Assembly: GCF_032062135.1 (NCBI RefSeq)
Contig: NC_092859.1
Coordinates: 89,768,306-89,832,305, forward strand
Length of the DNA stretch: 64,000 bases
Origin: Pyxicephalus adspersus
Taxonomy: Eukaryota > Chordata > Amphibia > Anura > Pyxicephalidae
Direction of reading: 5' to 3'
The notes beneath the pieces were generated by a model. The model ran no database searches. It saw nothing but the letters and a program-made list of their open reading frames with translations, and was not told the DNA's origin. The position numbers and the translations under genes were made by a program. Each line of letters opens with the position of its first letter. Position 1 is the first letter of the stretch. This document shows positions 37,073 to 49,902 of this stretch, piece by piece.

Positions 37073-37582
37073 GCCTGATTTATTAAAGCTCCCCAAGCTG
37101 GAGAAGATACACTTTCATCAGTGAAACTGGGTCATCCAGCAAACCGGGAATGTATTTTTTCAAAGAAATTTACTATTTGCTACCAAAGGTTTTGAACCCT
37201 GGACCAGATCCACTGCAGGTTTGCTGGATCACCCAGCTTCACTGATGAAAGTGTATCTCTCCAGCCTTAAGCTGCGTACACACTTCCACGATGAGTGCAC
37301 TATGCTGTATATACAGCACAGTTCATGCTCTATGGAGAGGGGAGGGGGAGAGCGACGGAGCGGCACCCTGCTGTGCGCTCTCCCCCTTCCCTTTCATTAG
37401 GATCGGCTGTCGTCCATCGTCCATGGATCCGGCAGGTCGGTCGTCCCGACGATGGACGACACCGACACGACAACGACTGTACACACGGCAGATTTTCGCC
37501 CGATAATTGGCCGATGCCGATTATCGGGCGATAAAAATCTGACGTGTGTACGTAGCTTTAGAGAGCTTTAATAAATCAAGCC
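37073..37582. mobile_element. Palindromic MITE, copy 2, split by a nested insertion
   Basis: The outer element begins gcctgatttattaaagctcc and resumes after the insertion as gagagctttaataaatcaag. Removing 37267-37560 restores the palindrome seen in the other copies, so the outer element was there first. Confidence 0.8.
37267..37560. mobile_element. CGTACACAC-ended MITE nested in a palindromic MITE
   Basis: The left end is TTAAGCTGCGTACACACTTC and the right end is GTGTGTACGTAGCTTTA, the same family as 4633-5062. The flanks are TTAA and TTTA, compatible with a mutated TTAA duplication or a 3-bp TTA duplication. The core has CpG-rich stretches such as cccgacgatggacgacaccg. Confidence 0.8.
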
Positions 37583-38133
37583 AACTGTGTACTTCCTAGG
37601 ACAATTTTATTTTTGTTGGCTGGACATGACAACATTTTGAAAGAATAAACACAATGTACTCAGATTTACTATGGAAAAAATGCATCACTGAATGCTACAA
37701 GCGAGGCAAAAGATAATGCCACCACTTTGCCGAATTTCTTTTCTTGCTTCCAGTGCATAAATACAAATGCTTTATGTCACTTGGAAAAAACAAAAGACAA
37801 TCTGGTGTCTTGGACTTGTTCCTGGAAATAATGATATCATAGTCAAGTTGTCTTCCTTCTGCTAGCTCTGGAAAAATATCAAACAAGGGAAGGCTAAGTT
37901 TTCACTTTTGAAAGCATGACTTTCTGTAGGTTTGCTAAAGTACACAGTGTATAAAGAAATACATTTGAAAAAAAATAAGTGAATGATAGAAACTTGTGAA
38001 TTAGGCAGAACATGGTTAAAACTGCTGAAAATGATGTAATAAAATATTTATTCATATTATTGTGGTAACACATACAAATCATATAAATGTAAAGATTACA
38101 TTGCTGTAGAATGTGGTACATTCCAAGGATGAC

Positions 38134-38242
38134 GGTGGAGGGGGCCACATTCTTCAGATAGGGACCACGCAGCAGAGCTCAGCAGTACTGCTACTGAGCT
38201 CTGCTGAGTGGTCCCCATCTGAAGAATGTGGCCCCCTCCACT
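38134..38242. repeat. 49-bp-arm palindrome at the 5' end of a LINE fragment
   Basis: The left arm 38134-38182 is the reverse complement of the right arm 38194-38242 with about three mismatches, around an 11-bp spacer. The right arm is LINE coding sequence, because it aligns with the minus-strand LINE near 46700-46740. The left arm is therefore an inverted duplicate of the LINE's own 5' edge. Confidence 0.85.
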
Positions 38243-39440
38243 GTAACCCCTTGATAGGAGAGAGGCTTAGGGTGGTGGCTAGATACTTTTGAGCTGAGGG
38301 TATCGAGACATTACCTTTGCTGCTATCTCCTATACTTGGCCACCCCAGATTCCCCACTAGCAAGAAAGACCCGGTCTTTAAGGCATGGATTGAGCAGGGA
38401 ATTTATCAGGCGCTCCATTTTCTACAACCTCCTAATTGGAAGACGACGGAGCAGATTTCAATAGATCTCTCTCTTCCTTGTTTAGATGTTTGGAGGAAGA
38501 TGCAAATTTAACATTTTGTTTCCTCATTGCCGCCAGCGCGGGCTTTCCATCGACCCCTCACCCCCTTGGGGAATTTGAGGTGTGCTTTCATATGCATATA
38601 AAATGCACCTGACGACGTGATTCTCCGGGGCTCTCTTTCATTGTCAAGTGGGAGAGGAATCTAGACATTAAATTTCCGAGGGAACAGACTGATCTCATTT
38701 TATAATATGGGCATAAGGCCTCCATTAGCAACCGCTATCAGGAGACAAATTATAAGCTGCTCACTAGGTAGTATAGGACCCCTGATCTGTTGGCAAAATT
38801 TTATCCACACACAAGTTCTCTGTGTTGGAGATGTGGGAAACATGCCGATACTTTAATGCATATTTTCTGGAGTTGTCCAGTATTGACTTCATTTTGGGCG
38901 AGTGTCTCTGAGATTATTCAAAAATTACCCAGGATCTCAATAGTTGATAAGCCGGGGCTCGCCCTGCTTTATGTGTTTGAGATACTGAGAAAATTATATA
39001 AGAATTCTCTGCTGCATCATTTATTGAACACGGCTAAGGCATGCATCCCACCATTGTGGAAACAAACTGCCCCTCCTACAGTGAAGCAAGGGATTGCCAG
39101 AGTGAATGATATGCAGTATATGAAGGAACTTATGAAATCAGGGGATCAGCCACCACGCAGACCTGTATGTACCTGGTTTTACTGGGATAATTTTATTTGT
39201 TCTGCTGAATATACACAGCTTTTTTGCCCTTCTGTGCAAGGCCATGACGACCCACAGACATTTCCTTGTCCCTTCCTCCCTCCTTTATCACTTACCCCCT
39301 CTCCCCTGCCCCTCCCAGCTCACAGACCGCCGCCCCCCCTTTTTCTCTGCTTTTACTCTTTCTTCCTTGTTCTCTTCTTCTTTCTTTTCTCTTCTCTTTG
39401 TTTTTTCCTTTTAACAAACGGTGACCTATAAGCTATTACA
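38194..39440 (+). pseudogene. Decayed L1/Tx1-like LINE ORF2, 3' fragment
   Basis: Translated with frame changes, this matches the other LINE at 45676-47160: SPILGHPRFPTSKKD, DVWRKMQ, FHRPLTPLGNL. The end is an open stretch from 38790 with the C-terminal zinc-knuckle-like motif CWRCGKHADTLMHIFWSC (CxxC, H, C). The endonuclease and reverse transcriptase domains are absent, so the copy is 5'-truncated, and stops and frameshifts break the frame. A pyrimidine-rich stretch (39260-39410) follows the conserved region. Confidence 0.8.
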
Positions 39441-39935
39441 ATCTGCCTGCAATGGTCTGCAGAGTGTTTGTTGTGATCTTTGAGAAACCTCACATTAAAA
39501 TCAGATAGAGATGGGGATGGTTTTATATGAAGCTTCTTTACTGCTTTTAAGAATATTTCAATAGCTAACAGCCCATAATCTGTACACATGTGCTTTTTGA
39601 TAATAATTGTTAATTCTCTTGTATTGGTTTTGACATTGGTTATGACATGGAAGAAGAGATAAATAAAAATAGCCCATGTAATTTTCTTAGCTTCCTTAAA
39701 GATTAATATATTTTTTTTTAATGGTCCCGAAGCCTTTGCAAAAATAGCAAAACCAGCTCAGGCTGCAATATTAACTTTCAATCTCAGGCTGTTCCCTGTA
39801 ATACCTCTTTCCTGCCACAAGATGACATTAGCTTTTAAAGTTGAATGATGTTTTGTGTCAAGGCAGAAGACTGGAAAATACAAGGATGCCCTTCCCCATG
39901 AGGGGACATCACCACTGTATCCTACTTTCACTGTT

Positions 39936-40135
39936 CCTGATTTATTAACTCTCTCCAAGACTGAATAAAGACTATCATTGAAAAACTTTGGAGATCCAGC
40001 AAACATGGAAAATCAATTTGCCATTAGTTAGGTAATCTTTTCAGTCCTGGGCCAAATCCATTCCAGCTTTGCTGGATCCCCCAGATTCTTCAATGATAAT
40101 CTATCTTCTCCAAAGATTTATTAAGCTTTATTAAA
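39936..40135. mobile_element. Palindromic MITE, TGATTTATTAAAGCT family, copy 3
   Basis: Left cctgatttattaactctctc and right gctttattaaagag, with gatccagcaaacatgg and ccagctttgctggatccccc as inner inverted parts. It is more diverged than copy 1. Confidence 0.65.
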
Positions 40136-41739
40136 GAGATGTAAGAGGCCCATTGGCATTATGTGATTGGTGGTCTGAAGACTTGCAAAGTATGAGCTTA
40201 TATAAATAGGAAAACATATAGCCTTTGTACCCTTTAGGTTTGGGGAAGGCAGTTTTTAGTGGGATTTATTTTAATTCAGTAAATGTAAGCTGCTTTATGT
40301 AGCACTGTACAAATACATTTTTACAATGGGCATGGATGTTGACGAGGAAAAGCTGGCATCATCTGGGAATAAGCAATCCTTTAAACATGGATCATAGCAG
40401 AGGTTATTTTTAATTGAATGTTTAAATGCTGAATAATATTTGTCATTTACATTGAATTTTTTAAAATTGTAAATTATTCAGCTTTACATTTTCAGCTTTG
40501 AATGTGAACCTGAAACATAAATGTAATCTTGTGAGTAGTCACATGGAAAGCAGAAATGAACTTAGTTTAGATGTGTTAGAGAAATGAATGACTTCTGCTT
40601 ACTTTAAATAGAAAGGGACTTACCAAAATAGATTTATCCCACTCACTTTTTAAAATAATGTGCCATCTGGCAGGAGATAAAACTTGTCCATCCACTGTCA
40701 GCTCCTTCAGGTTATCATTTGCCTTCATGCATCTATTCTGGGAATGATTCTGTAACCCCTTACTGTCCATGGGTATGATCACTTAGCTGTCATTGTAAAT
40801 ACCATACTCACTGGGACTTTTACTTTGGTTACAATAAGAAGGTGGACATTATTTAATTAAGTCAGCATTTTAAATCAAACTAAAGGACCTACAAGTAAAT
40901 TTTACAGTCTCTGTTACTAGATAGAACATTTTACATTTGTCACCAGAACAGGACTTTTTACCTAAAGGAAATTTATTGTAATTGTTGGATGGAATGAACT
41001 GAAAGTGTTGTTGTGCCAATCTGCCATGCATGGTCTATAGGAATATAACATAATAGAAAGTCAAAGGAAACTCCCTGTTACCCAGTAATTTGAGGTCCAA
41101 AAAAGGGTGCAAGAAGGTTTTGCCCTCGCTCAAAAGTACTGTGCCCCCCAAGTGCCCTCTCCTACCAGAGGATCCCCCTCCCTCATACTTTAATACTTGC
41201 TGCTGTGGCACCATCTTTACAGCAGCTGCCAGAATGTGTTCTTGGCACTGATCAGACCTCGGATGAAGCAACTATTAGTGCCCCAAAGAATCAGGCAGCA
41301 TTTAGAATAGCCAACCAAAAGCAAAAGAAACCCCTTTACATCCTTTCAGATCCAGGAAGTGTCACTTCTCCTGGATCTTCTCCACCACACCAGACATAAA
41401 GTGAATGGAGCTTGCAGCTGAGGAATCAACTTTTAGCCTTGGAGAATAAAGTGCTGGATTGAATCTTAAAAACTTCATATTTATTGAACATTTTATTGAA
41501 TTTTACTGAATTTGGTAAAGTTACAAGATATAGAGACAAATGGTACAATGCCATAATAAAATGTTGTAACATTTTCATGTATAAAATGATACAAATGAAT
41601 TTGTAATGTTAACAGAACATATATATAACTTGTTATATAATAAACAAATATATAAAGTGTAATTGAAATAATAATTAGAAACATGTATTCTAAAAAATAA
41701 AGAGAAAAAGGGGAGAAGAACATAAACTAAGATATTTTT
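40136..41739. other. Intergenic DNA, mostly featureless
   Basis: No gene recognised. The right part (41490-41739) may be the 3' UTR of the minus-strand LINE that follows, since it directly abuts its C-terminal coding remnant. Confidence 0.45.
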
Positions 41740-42445
41740 TAATTTTAGGGGGGAGATATGTAATGCTGTTACAGTATATAGATAGCGTATTATTTAATTT
41801 AGTATAGTATATCCAGGGGTCCCAAATTTTTAGAAATTGACATATTTATTTTATACAATAGAAATTAGTTTGTCATAATATCATCAGTTTTGTGAAGTAC
41901 AATCTTATATTTAAGATATGGTGTTTTCCAAGAGTTTGCAATAATTATTTTTGTAGCACAAAAAATAAAATAATCAGTTTTTGTTTTGTTTTTGATATGT
42001 TTGGAAATGGTTTGTTTATTAATGCTTCAGGAGGGTTTTGTTCAGGACTTGCTTTCAATATAGTATAAATAAAGTTATATATTTTGATCCATAGTCTTTT
42101 ACTGTGGAACAAGTCCACCGAATGTAAGTCACGATACCTTCTTCAGTACAGTTTCTAAAACACTTGGAAGGATAGTCAAGGAGAAAATTTAGCTATTTGA
42201 GATGGTGTAAGATACCACCAATATAGGACTTTGTATGAGTTTTCCAATATAGATATATTGAGTGAAGATTTAGCAGTATGTGTCCATATATCACCCCACG
42301 TGTTATCAATGAAAGTGTTCAAGTCATTTTACCATTTAGGCATATAAGAAGGTTTCTTATGAGATTAGGCAGCAAGTAATTAGTATTGTATCTAAGTGAT
42401 GAGTCCAGGAGCAAGTGGGTATTCCTACATATTTTTTCAAAGTCT
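41740..42445 (-). pseudogene. Decayed L1-like LINE ORF2 C-terminal fragment
   Basis: Minus-strand translation with stops gives WGDIWTHTAKSSLNIS, LENSYKVLYWWYLTP, a KAWK-like block degraded to LQTLGKHH, and KIWDPWIYYT near the end. These are hallmarks of the C-terminal region of one L1 ORF2 lineage. It is a different lineage from the two LINE pieces at 38194 and 45676. Many stop codons and frameshifts show an old, inactive copy. Confidence 0.7.
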
Positions 42446-42486
42446 GTTAGTTTTATTAGGGAAAAACAGCGGGCTTTTACAGTGGT

Positions 42487-42960
42487 TTGTATGATCCCTA
42501 TTCTGCACCAACTTATTTTGTATACTGTGCTGTGTGTTCATTGTTCCACACCACCTCATTCTGTATGCTGTACTGTACATTTTCTATTCCTCACCACAAT
42601 ATTCCTGTATGCTGTACTTTTTTTATTCTGCACTCTGTCATTCTGTACATTGTGCTGTACATTCCCTATACTAAATCGGTTAGTTCTGTATGCTGTATTG
42701 TACATTTTATATTCCTCTTCACATTATTCTTGTATGTTGTGTCGTAAATTTCCTATTCGGCACTGTCCCATTCTGTACATTGTGTTGTATGTTCATTGTA
42801 CATTGTACTGTATTGCACACCACTTCATTCTGTGCACTTTGGTGTAAGTTCTTTATTCCCTCATTCTTGTTTGCTACACTGTAGACAGTCTCAGACAGTC
42901 ACAGACAGTCTCATTCTACACATTATGCTGTACTGTATGTTCCTTATTTCATAATGCCTC
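42487..42960. repeat. Degenerate minisatellite with units of about 50-65 bp
   Basis: A motif close to cattctgtacattgtgctgt, followed by acattccctattc, recurs about eight times with drift and variable spacing. The open reading frame of 153 codons over this stretch is a by-product of the repeat and is Cys- and Tyr-rich for that reason. It abuts the LINE fragment to its left. Confidence 0.65.
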
Positions 42961-43645
42961 ATTCTGCAAAATACAGAATTATATTTTGTTCTATGGGTTA
43001 TGGGTGTTTGTTATTGTCCTGTAGAAGTGTATTTTTGTGAGTGCAAAGTTTTCAGTGTGTACTGCTTAGTGGCCTTATACTTTGTGTATGTTAAACTAAT
43101 ATGCAGTTCTTTATAGCAACATCCACCTTGAGTGTGCCCCATTCATATCCCCCATTAGCTAGCCATTGTGCCTGCATTCTGCCCCCCATCCCCCAAAAAA
43201 ATCCAGGGCTACTGTCTCCCCTGGGCAAAAGTGTATATTTCCGAATAAAACTTGCATGTGTTAGAGAAAATATTTGTCTGGATTAAAAGTGCCTGAGCAT
43301 TACTAAAGCTCTTATTTCTTTGTAATAGCATAATGACCTTCAATTCTCAATTAGAGCTGCACTTATGAATGTATGACTTGCAATGTCATACTGCAGATGT
43401 TTGACTGCCTCTATCTCGAGCAAGATAAATAGATTATAGATTATGTTTGCAGCACAGTAGCCAAACAGAAGGTGTGTACTTTAATGGGCCCAGCCTGTGG
43501 CAGTCATTCCATATAACAACCTACATAAAGTCTTAAGGCTAACTAAATTCATATAAGAAAACAATGCTGAATTTAGGATTAGACCCAAAAAAAAGATTCA
43601 TAGAAAATAAATGTCTTTTGTGCATCCTATAGCCATGCTTGATGC

Positions 43646-43973
43646 CTTAGATTGTGTGTGATAGATTGTCGTTAGAAAACAAACATTTAATGACCAATCA
43701 ACGATTATTCATGATTATTTTTAACAAAACAGTATTGTGCATGATTCTGTACATGCTGAAACAATACGATCATTCAAATATAATCCACCAATAATGTACA
43801 CACTAAATACAATTGTTTGAATCGTTGTGAACGAACATCGCCCAATCAGATTCGCCGGGATGGTCATTCATCGGTGTAGACGGCCAGTCGTTCACTTTTT
43901 TTTAACAACTATCGGACGATCAATCGTTAGTCATTTGTTTCCAACGACAATTATTGCATGTGTGTACGTAGCC
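43646..43973. mobile_element. CGTACACAC-ended MITE, third copy
   Basis: It ends with ccaacgacaattattgcatg then tgtgtacgtagcctaa, like the right ends at 5062 and 37560. The interior has gaacgaacatcg and gacgatcaatcg. The left end (cttagattgtgtgtgataga) is eroded. Confidence 0.6.
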
Positions 43974-45675
43974 TAAGAGAGGAGGAATTACCCAGAGTGC
44001 CTAAATATTTAATGCAAATGCATACTTTTCCCAAGCTGGCTTGTATGTAAATTTCAATTTAAGAGTGTTTGGGTTCTATTGCGTGCTCCATGTCGGTATG
44101 TATGCACACATGTGTACACACACACATGCTTGTTAGCTGTACTGGCTGATCTGTGTTGACCAGGCTTATTTTCCTGACCTGCATGGATTATTATTCTGCT
44201 CATCACTTACACCTCAAATCTGTTACTGACTTTGCCCTTGCTCACTTTATTACTTTTTTGCTCTGTCAGATGAATAGACCCAGCTATTCATCTGACACCA
44301 TCCTTATCTGCTGTTTCAGTATTTTGGTAACTAGTCAGTTTTCATGTACCCTCTCCCTGGCTTTTGTGCATCTACCATTTATTGACTTCTGGTTGTTTGC
44401 CTTCTTAGTGGACAGACTCCTGAGATCTACTGGCCTGGCGGCTCAGACTACACTACAGCTACCATCACTGGTGCCCCTCTGGAGTCTTAATGTATTCTGC
44501 TGACACTATCAAGTTTACCTGGACTAGAAAAGAAAAAGAGGCTACCCTCAATATCTTTGGCATCCATCGGGTATGTGACTAAACAATACTACATGTGCAT
44601 CAAGTGCACATTCATATAAAGAAATAAAGTAAGTAAGTAAGTCCAAGGTAACTTTACTTATTAATTAAATGGTTAAACAAGAGAGTCAACACATTTCAGT
44701 GGCCTTTTTCAATCATTTGATGAACAATTAAACCTTCCTTGAACTTACTTGAAATCGGTTGGGCTAGCATTCCTAATGCTATCAATTATTCTTCTGGATT
44801 CTTATTCTGGGTACCCTGTCCGGCTAAGCAGCCTCACCAGGCCAATTGAGCCTTATAGATTGGATTGACTTTTTGCAAATTTTATCAGTAATTACCTAAT
44901 ATCCAAGGGCAAATCCAATATATCTCTGAATTATGTACACATATTCTTGTAGAATTTTTAGCACATTTACTATATTTATAGTAAGCACATGTCTGCTTAC
45001 TAAGTGTGCCAGCAACTGACAGCCCCCAGGTAATATGTCAGTCCAAAGCAGATATCATAGCATCCACGTGCTCCATGAAAGGTTATATTTCAATTTTGTA
45101 AATCAAAAATGAACTGCCGCAATATTTGCTTAAAGTCTGTGTGGTACAAGGCAGGGTGAAACGGAAGATTTTGGCAGGAAGGTAAAAGGTACATTTTATT
45201 ATGCATGCTGTACTTAGAGAGAAGGGTTTTTTAAGCAAAACACAACTTCACTAACCATTTTCATTGGGCTATTATGAAAAGAAAACTCAGAATCTGCATA
45301 GCTATTCCAAGTCAGTGAACCAAAGCAAAATGAAGCCTCTGTATTACCATAACAGTCATAACTAGCATTTGCAAAAGGAAAGTTTAGCAATGACAGCCTG
45401 CATGTTATTATAGGTACAGTTTTTTTTATTAATGCTTTTATCTGCAATAGTCACCTACATTTTCAGGAAAATGGAGGAAGAATCCAGTTAAGTATTTCTC
45501 TAAACCTTGCACATCATTAGCAGCTCCTGTATATTACATGTAAAGTTTAAATTGCCTATACTGGATAATATATTTCCTACATGGTATACATCTAACCCCC
45601 TTAATTTAAGTAAATGGGTTACTCTACCTTGCAATAAAATAACCATCATATAATATACCAAATATCCTTACTGAT
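43974..45675. other. Intergenic DNA, nothing recognised
   Basis: A 116-codon open frame on the plus strand (44153-44503) has no recognisable domain and low-complexity hydrophobic content. A short run of GTAA/AGTA units is at 44625-44641. No gene is supported. Confidence 0.5.
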
Positions 45676-47160
45676 TCACAGGGTTGAGCGAAATATCTGT
45701 CTATAAGCATCAGAGCATTTGAAGTCCTCCCAGTAAAACCAAGTGCGCACTGGACCGTGTGATGGCTGATCCCCTGAGTCCATCAATTCCTCCATGTATT
45801 GGATATCACTCACTCTGACAACCCATTGTTTGAGAGTGGGTGGAACTGCGCTATTCCATAGTAGTGAGATACATGCCTTTACCGCATTAAATAAATGCCG
45901 CAATAGGGAGCACTTATATCGCTTCTTCGATACCGCGGATACATGAAGCAGGGCAAGCTCCGGCTTATCTATTATAGAGATCACTGTCAGTTTTTGAGCA
46001 ATCTCCGCGACACATGCCCAAGAGGATGCCAAAACCCGGCAGCTCCAAAACATATGTAGTAACTTACCTGTATGCTTACTGCATCTCCAGCACATTGAAC
46101 TCGTGTGTGGGAACATTTTGGCCAGTACATCCAGGGTCCTATACCACCTGGTAAGCAATTTGTAGTTTGTCTCTTGATAGCTGTTGCTTATAGAGGCTTT
46201 TTGTCCATAAAAGAACATCAGCTCTCTTGCTCCTCCGTGAACTTAATATTGAAATCTCTCTCCCATTTAGAAAGAAATAACAGAGCCTGAGTATCACTAT
46301 TCGCTAATTGCATCTTATATGTGTATGATCGTACACATTTTAGTGGGTCCCTGGCCATACATAAATTCTCCATAGGAGTGAGGGGTCGGTGGAAGACCCG
46401 CGCAGGGGGCAACAAAGGAATAAAATGTTGAAACTGTACTTTCCTCCAGACATCTACACTTGGGAGGGAGTGGTCCAGTTGAATCTGCTCTAATGCCTTT
46501 AAGTTGGAAAATTGCAGAAAATGTATAGCCCTAAAGATTCCCCCTCCAATCCATTGCATAAAAATTAGGTCCTTCTTACTGGTGGGAAATCTGGGGTGGC
46601 CAAGTATAGGAGACATTGGGAAAGGAAATGTGTCAGTGCCCTCAGTACGAAAATATTTGGTTACCACTTTAAGCGTTTCCCCTATTAGAGGATTACGATG
46701 CACGCTAGTACATTCTTGTGGTGGGGACCATGCAGCAGCACAGAGCAGTGTTGGGGGCAACGAGTCCTCCAGTCTCACCCATCCCTTAGGATGGGCGTGT
46801 CTGCACCTATCTACTAAACAAGTCAAGTGCACAGCCCTGTGGTAAAGCACCGGGTTCGGAAAGGCTATCCCAACCCTGTGTTTTGGCAATCGCAGGAGAA
46901 ATTTGTTAAATCTAGGGATGTCAATGTTAATAGGATAGCTTATGTATTTAAGTAACAAGTAAAGACAAGGTTCCATAATAATTGTAAATGATAAAAATGG
47001 TAAATAATATAAAAATAACATTGAAGGAAATATGGATTCTGTTGCCCCGAGCTGGGTCAATCCTAAAGAAGGAGTGAAACATTTTTGAATAGCACCAATA
47101 GGGTGCTGCATCCTCCTCACATTCATAAGCTTCAGTTTATCAAGGTATATTGCTTTGGGT
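45676..47160 (-). pseudogene. L1/Tx1-like LINE ORF2 3' fragment with one frameshift
   Basis: Two overlapping open stretches (47126-46218, then 46218-45676) make one ORF2 tail once a single frame change at a TGATG overlap is allowed. In order there are a LPKHRVGIAFPNP motif (L1-type block after the reverse transcriptase), LGHPRFPTSKKD, FHRPLTPMENL, LLTRWYRT, and the CWRCSKHTGKLLHMFWSC zinc-knuckle-like end. The endonuclease and reverse transcriptase core are missing. It is better preserved than the copy at 38194 and is the same lineage. Confidence 0.82.
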
Positions 47161-49894
47161 TTGGATGTTGAGATATTCTAATAGAAATTGTACAAGATTA
47201 TTTAGCATTTATAATCAATATGATGGAGGAATGCACAGTATATATTAGAATACATTTGAAATGTTTGAGAATTCAACACAGAAATACGAGTACATATCAC
47301 CCATAGGGGTCTACCTTAATCTGACCAAATTAAAATTTTATGAGGATTTATTTTGTGCACTATGCAAAATAGGGGTAGTACCTTTTGTCGGAGAACCCTG
47401 CTACCAGGATTTAACAGTTTGCTGCACTATAACCATACATATGATTGTATGACTGGAGTGCAAAAAGAGAAAACTGCTGTCTCCTGGTAGTACTATTTAT
47501 GCCTTCTACTTTCCAGGACATAATTTAATAGATTTAGCAATTTGAAAATGCAAGTACATTACAGAAAGGATAATAGCTCACCACATAACAAGGTTCCAGA
47601 TTATCACGAGGGTCTACTTTTAGCAAGGATAATTTCTTTTCAGTGGAGTTCCTTTGGCATAAGAAGAAGTTGTGTGTGTGATCTGCTCTGCACTCTGTGG
47701 GTCCAATCTATAGCAAATTGAATAACAAAGTCTCTTCCAAAAACCTCCAGCAGCCATTTATTAATGTAGCCAGACATATTTTACATTCCTGTATTTTAAA
47801 ATAAAATCAATAATCTATACAAGGTACACTGTGATCATATTAATATCCTAATCACTGTTCATTACATAGTTTTCTTCCTGGGAAAATCATTTTTCCTTTG
47901 TTAAAAATTTTCTGTTTTAGCAGTGCCCTCTGGTGGCATTTCAATGACTTTTGTGATTATAAAAAGGAATATTATCAATTTGTACTGCAGATTACTGTGT
48001 AAATTTTTTTTTTTATTGATAAAGAAGTACAGAACATGGCAACAAAATTTGCCTTTGTCAACAGCAAGTAAAAGCTGAGCGCCATGAAACAAAAAAGGCC
48101 CAAGCAACAGAAGATAAAACAAAAAAATTATCCTCCAAAACTCTAACCCCAAAACTGAAATAAGAATGAAAAAAAGAAAAGTGAAATAAAGTATAAAAAG
48201 CTAATAAAACAACAAAAAAGAGACTGCAGGGGGATGATAGCACCTAAACTGTCACTGACAATGACATTGTAATATGGGTCTTTATTACCTGCCTTTCTGA
48301 TGAACTTTGAAGTTCCAGTGAATTCACTCATTAATGATCTGCAGTGTTTTGAGCCACCTTCATTTCCTGTGTGATGGACTACAGTAATCATCCAGCCCAT
48401 TCCCTCCCTCTTTCTTGTCCTGCTCCTTCCCTTTAAGATATTTTTTTTTCTGTCCTCTAAGGTATTTGTTACTATGTGCTGATACAGTGTGTGAGAGGCA
48501 GTGCTTGCGTATTTTTATATTTTACTACAAGGTATTAGAGCCATGTATGTTACTAGAGATAAGCAGAGTGACTTTACTGAACTGTAAGATCAGTGGAAAG
48601 GGCTTTTCTGTTTTCACTGCACTGACACACTTCCTGTGACCATTGAATGTCACTTTTCCTTACTCCCAAGGTTAGATCAATTGCAGTAATGATATTACAG
48701 GGGCTAAGTAAAGGGATCAGTTCAAAGACAAAATAGTTAAAAAAAAAACAAAAGCACCGTATTACAATTGTACACCCTAATATGTAATTGTACATATATA
48801 AAACCTATCAATCTCATATTTCTGCTGTACAAAATGACGTCTTTCCAAATGGACATACATAATTTAATAGAAAGGTATTTAAATACACAGAACAGTATAT
48901 CCTTTCATCCATGAGTTCATAATTATTCAAAAAATGTCAAAGAACCTGTTCATAATATGTAAGAAATTACCAAAGTCATGATTTCCCCACCACAGTATAT
49001 CCTTAGTAATTAATCAAAGCTAAAGGGATTAAACATGGAGGAGGCCTAAATGAAATAAACATAAATCACAGCATGCCCCAGGTACTCAGATCTATAGGGC
49101 AATCTCCACTATGTTCATTAATTACTCTAAAGGCAGCCAAGGAAAGTCCAGGCTTATTAACGAACATATCTCTCATTCAGTGCAAGATCAGAGGAATGCC
49201 AAAGTACTGCAGTTCTATAATTGATGATCATCTTCTAAACCAGGACTATTTTGTATTCATTATAGCACTTGAAAAAAAATCTATTTTGAAAAATTAAAAC
49301 TAGAGGGTACCTTTTGCTGCAAATGCAAGTTGCCCACAAATGGTAGTTGCAAGCAGTTGTAAGTAGTTTTTGAGTCACGAGTATGCAGATTGGCTATTTT
49401 GACTTATGTTTCAGGTTGGCTATTCATAAAGTATTGAAGTCAGAGACAGCCAGGCAGATAGCAATCCGGTAGCAGTCGGATAGATATCCCTGTCCTCTCT
49501 GCCTCTAATTGGTCACTGAGACTATGAACCCTTCCTCCTGGCTCCTTTGTAAGTGCAGCCCTTGTAAAGATATCACATGGATAAGAAGAGAGGTCTTCAA
49601 TTAGGTAGCAATAGTTGTAATTTGTAGACCTACCTCTCTCTCTGGTTATCTGCTTCTGATTAAATCCTGATGGGTTTATATTACGTATAATATATATATA
49701 TATATCTAATGAGGTCTTAATACAGCAATCACAGGTACTCTTTACATTGGTAAATTGTGTTTGTAGCCATCATGCATATTCTCTGAAGGAGAATCTAGGC
49801 CCATATATCCCAATGCTAGTAATTGTTTCACTACTTAGTGAATGACAGAATCACTGCCTTATAAATAGACACCTTAGTATGGAATAGCCACTTG
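47161..49894. other. Intergenic DNA, nothing recognised
   Basis: AT-rich sequence with a T run at 48007-48014 and a TA run at 49689-49706. No gene, RNA or identifiable repeat. Confidence 0.5.
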
Positions 49895-49902
49895 GTATAA
49901 AG

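Noticed and set aside
42386..42847. Plus-strand open frame of 153 codons rich in Cys and Tyr
   Set aside because: It is produced by the degenerate minisatellite, and the periodic DNA explains the composition.
44153..44503. Plus-strand open frame of 116 codons
   Set aside because: No domain or homologue was recognised, it is leucine- and phenylalanine-rich, and there is no promoter or splice context.
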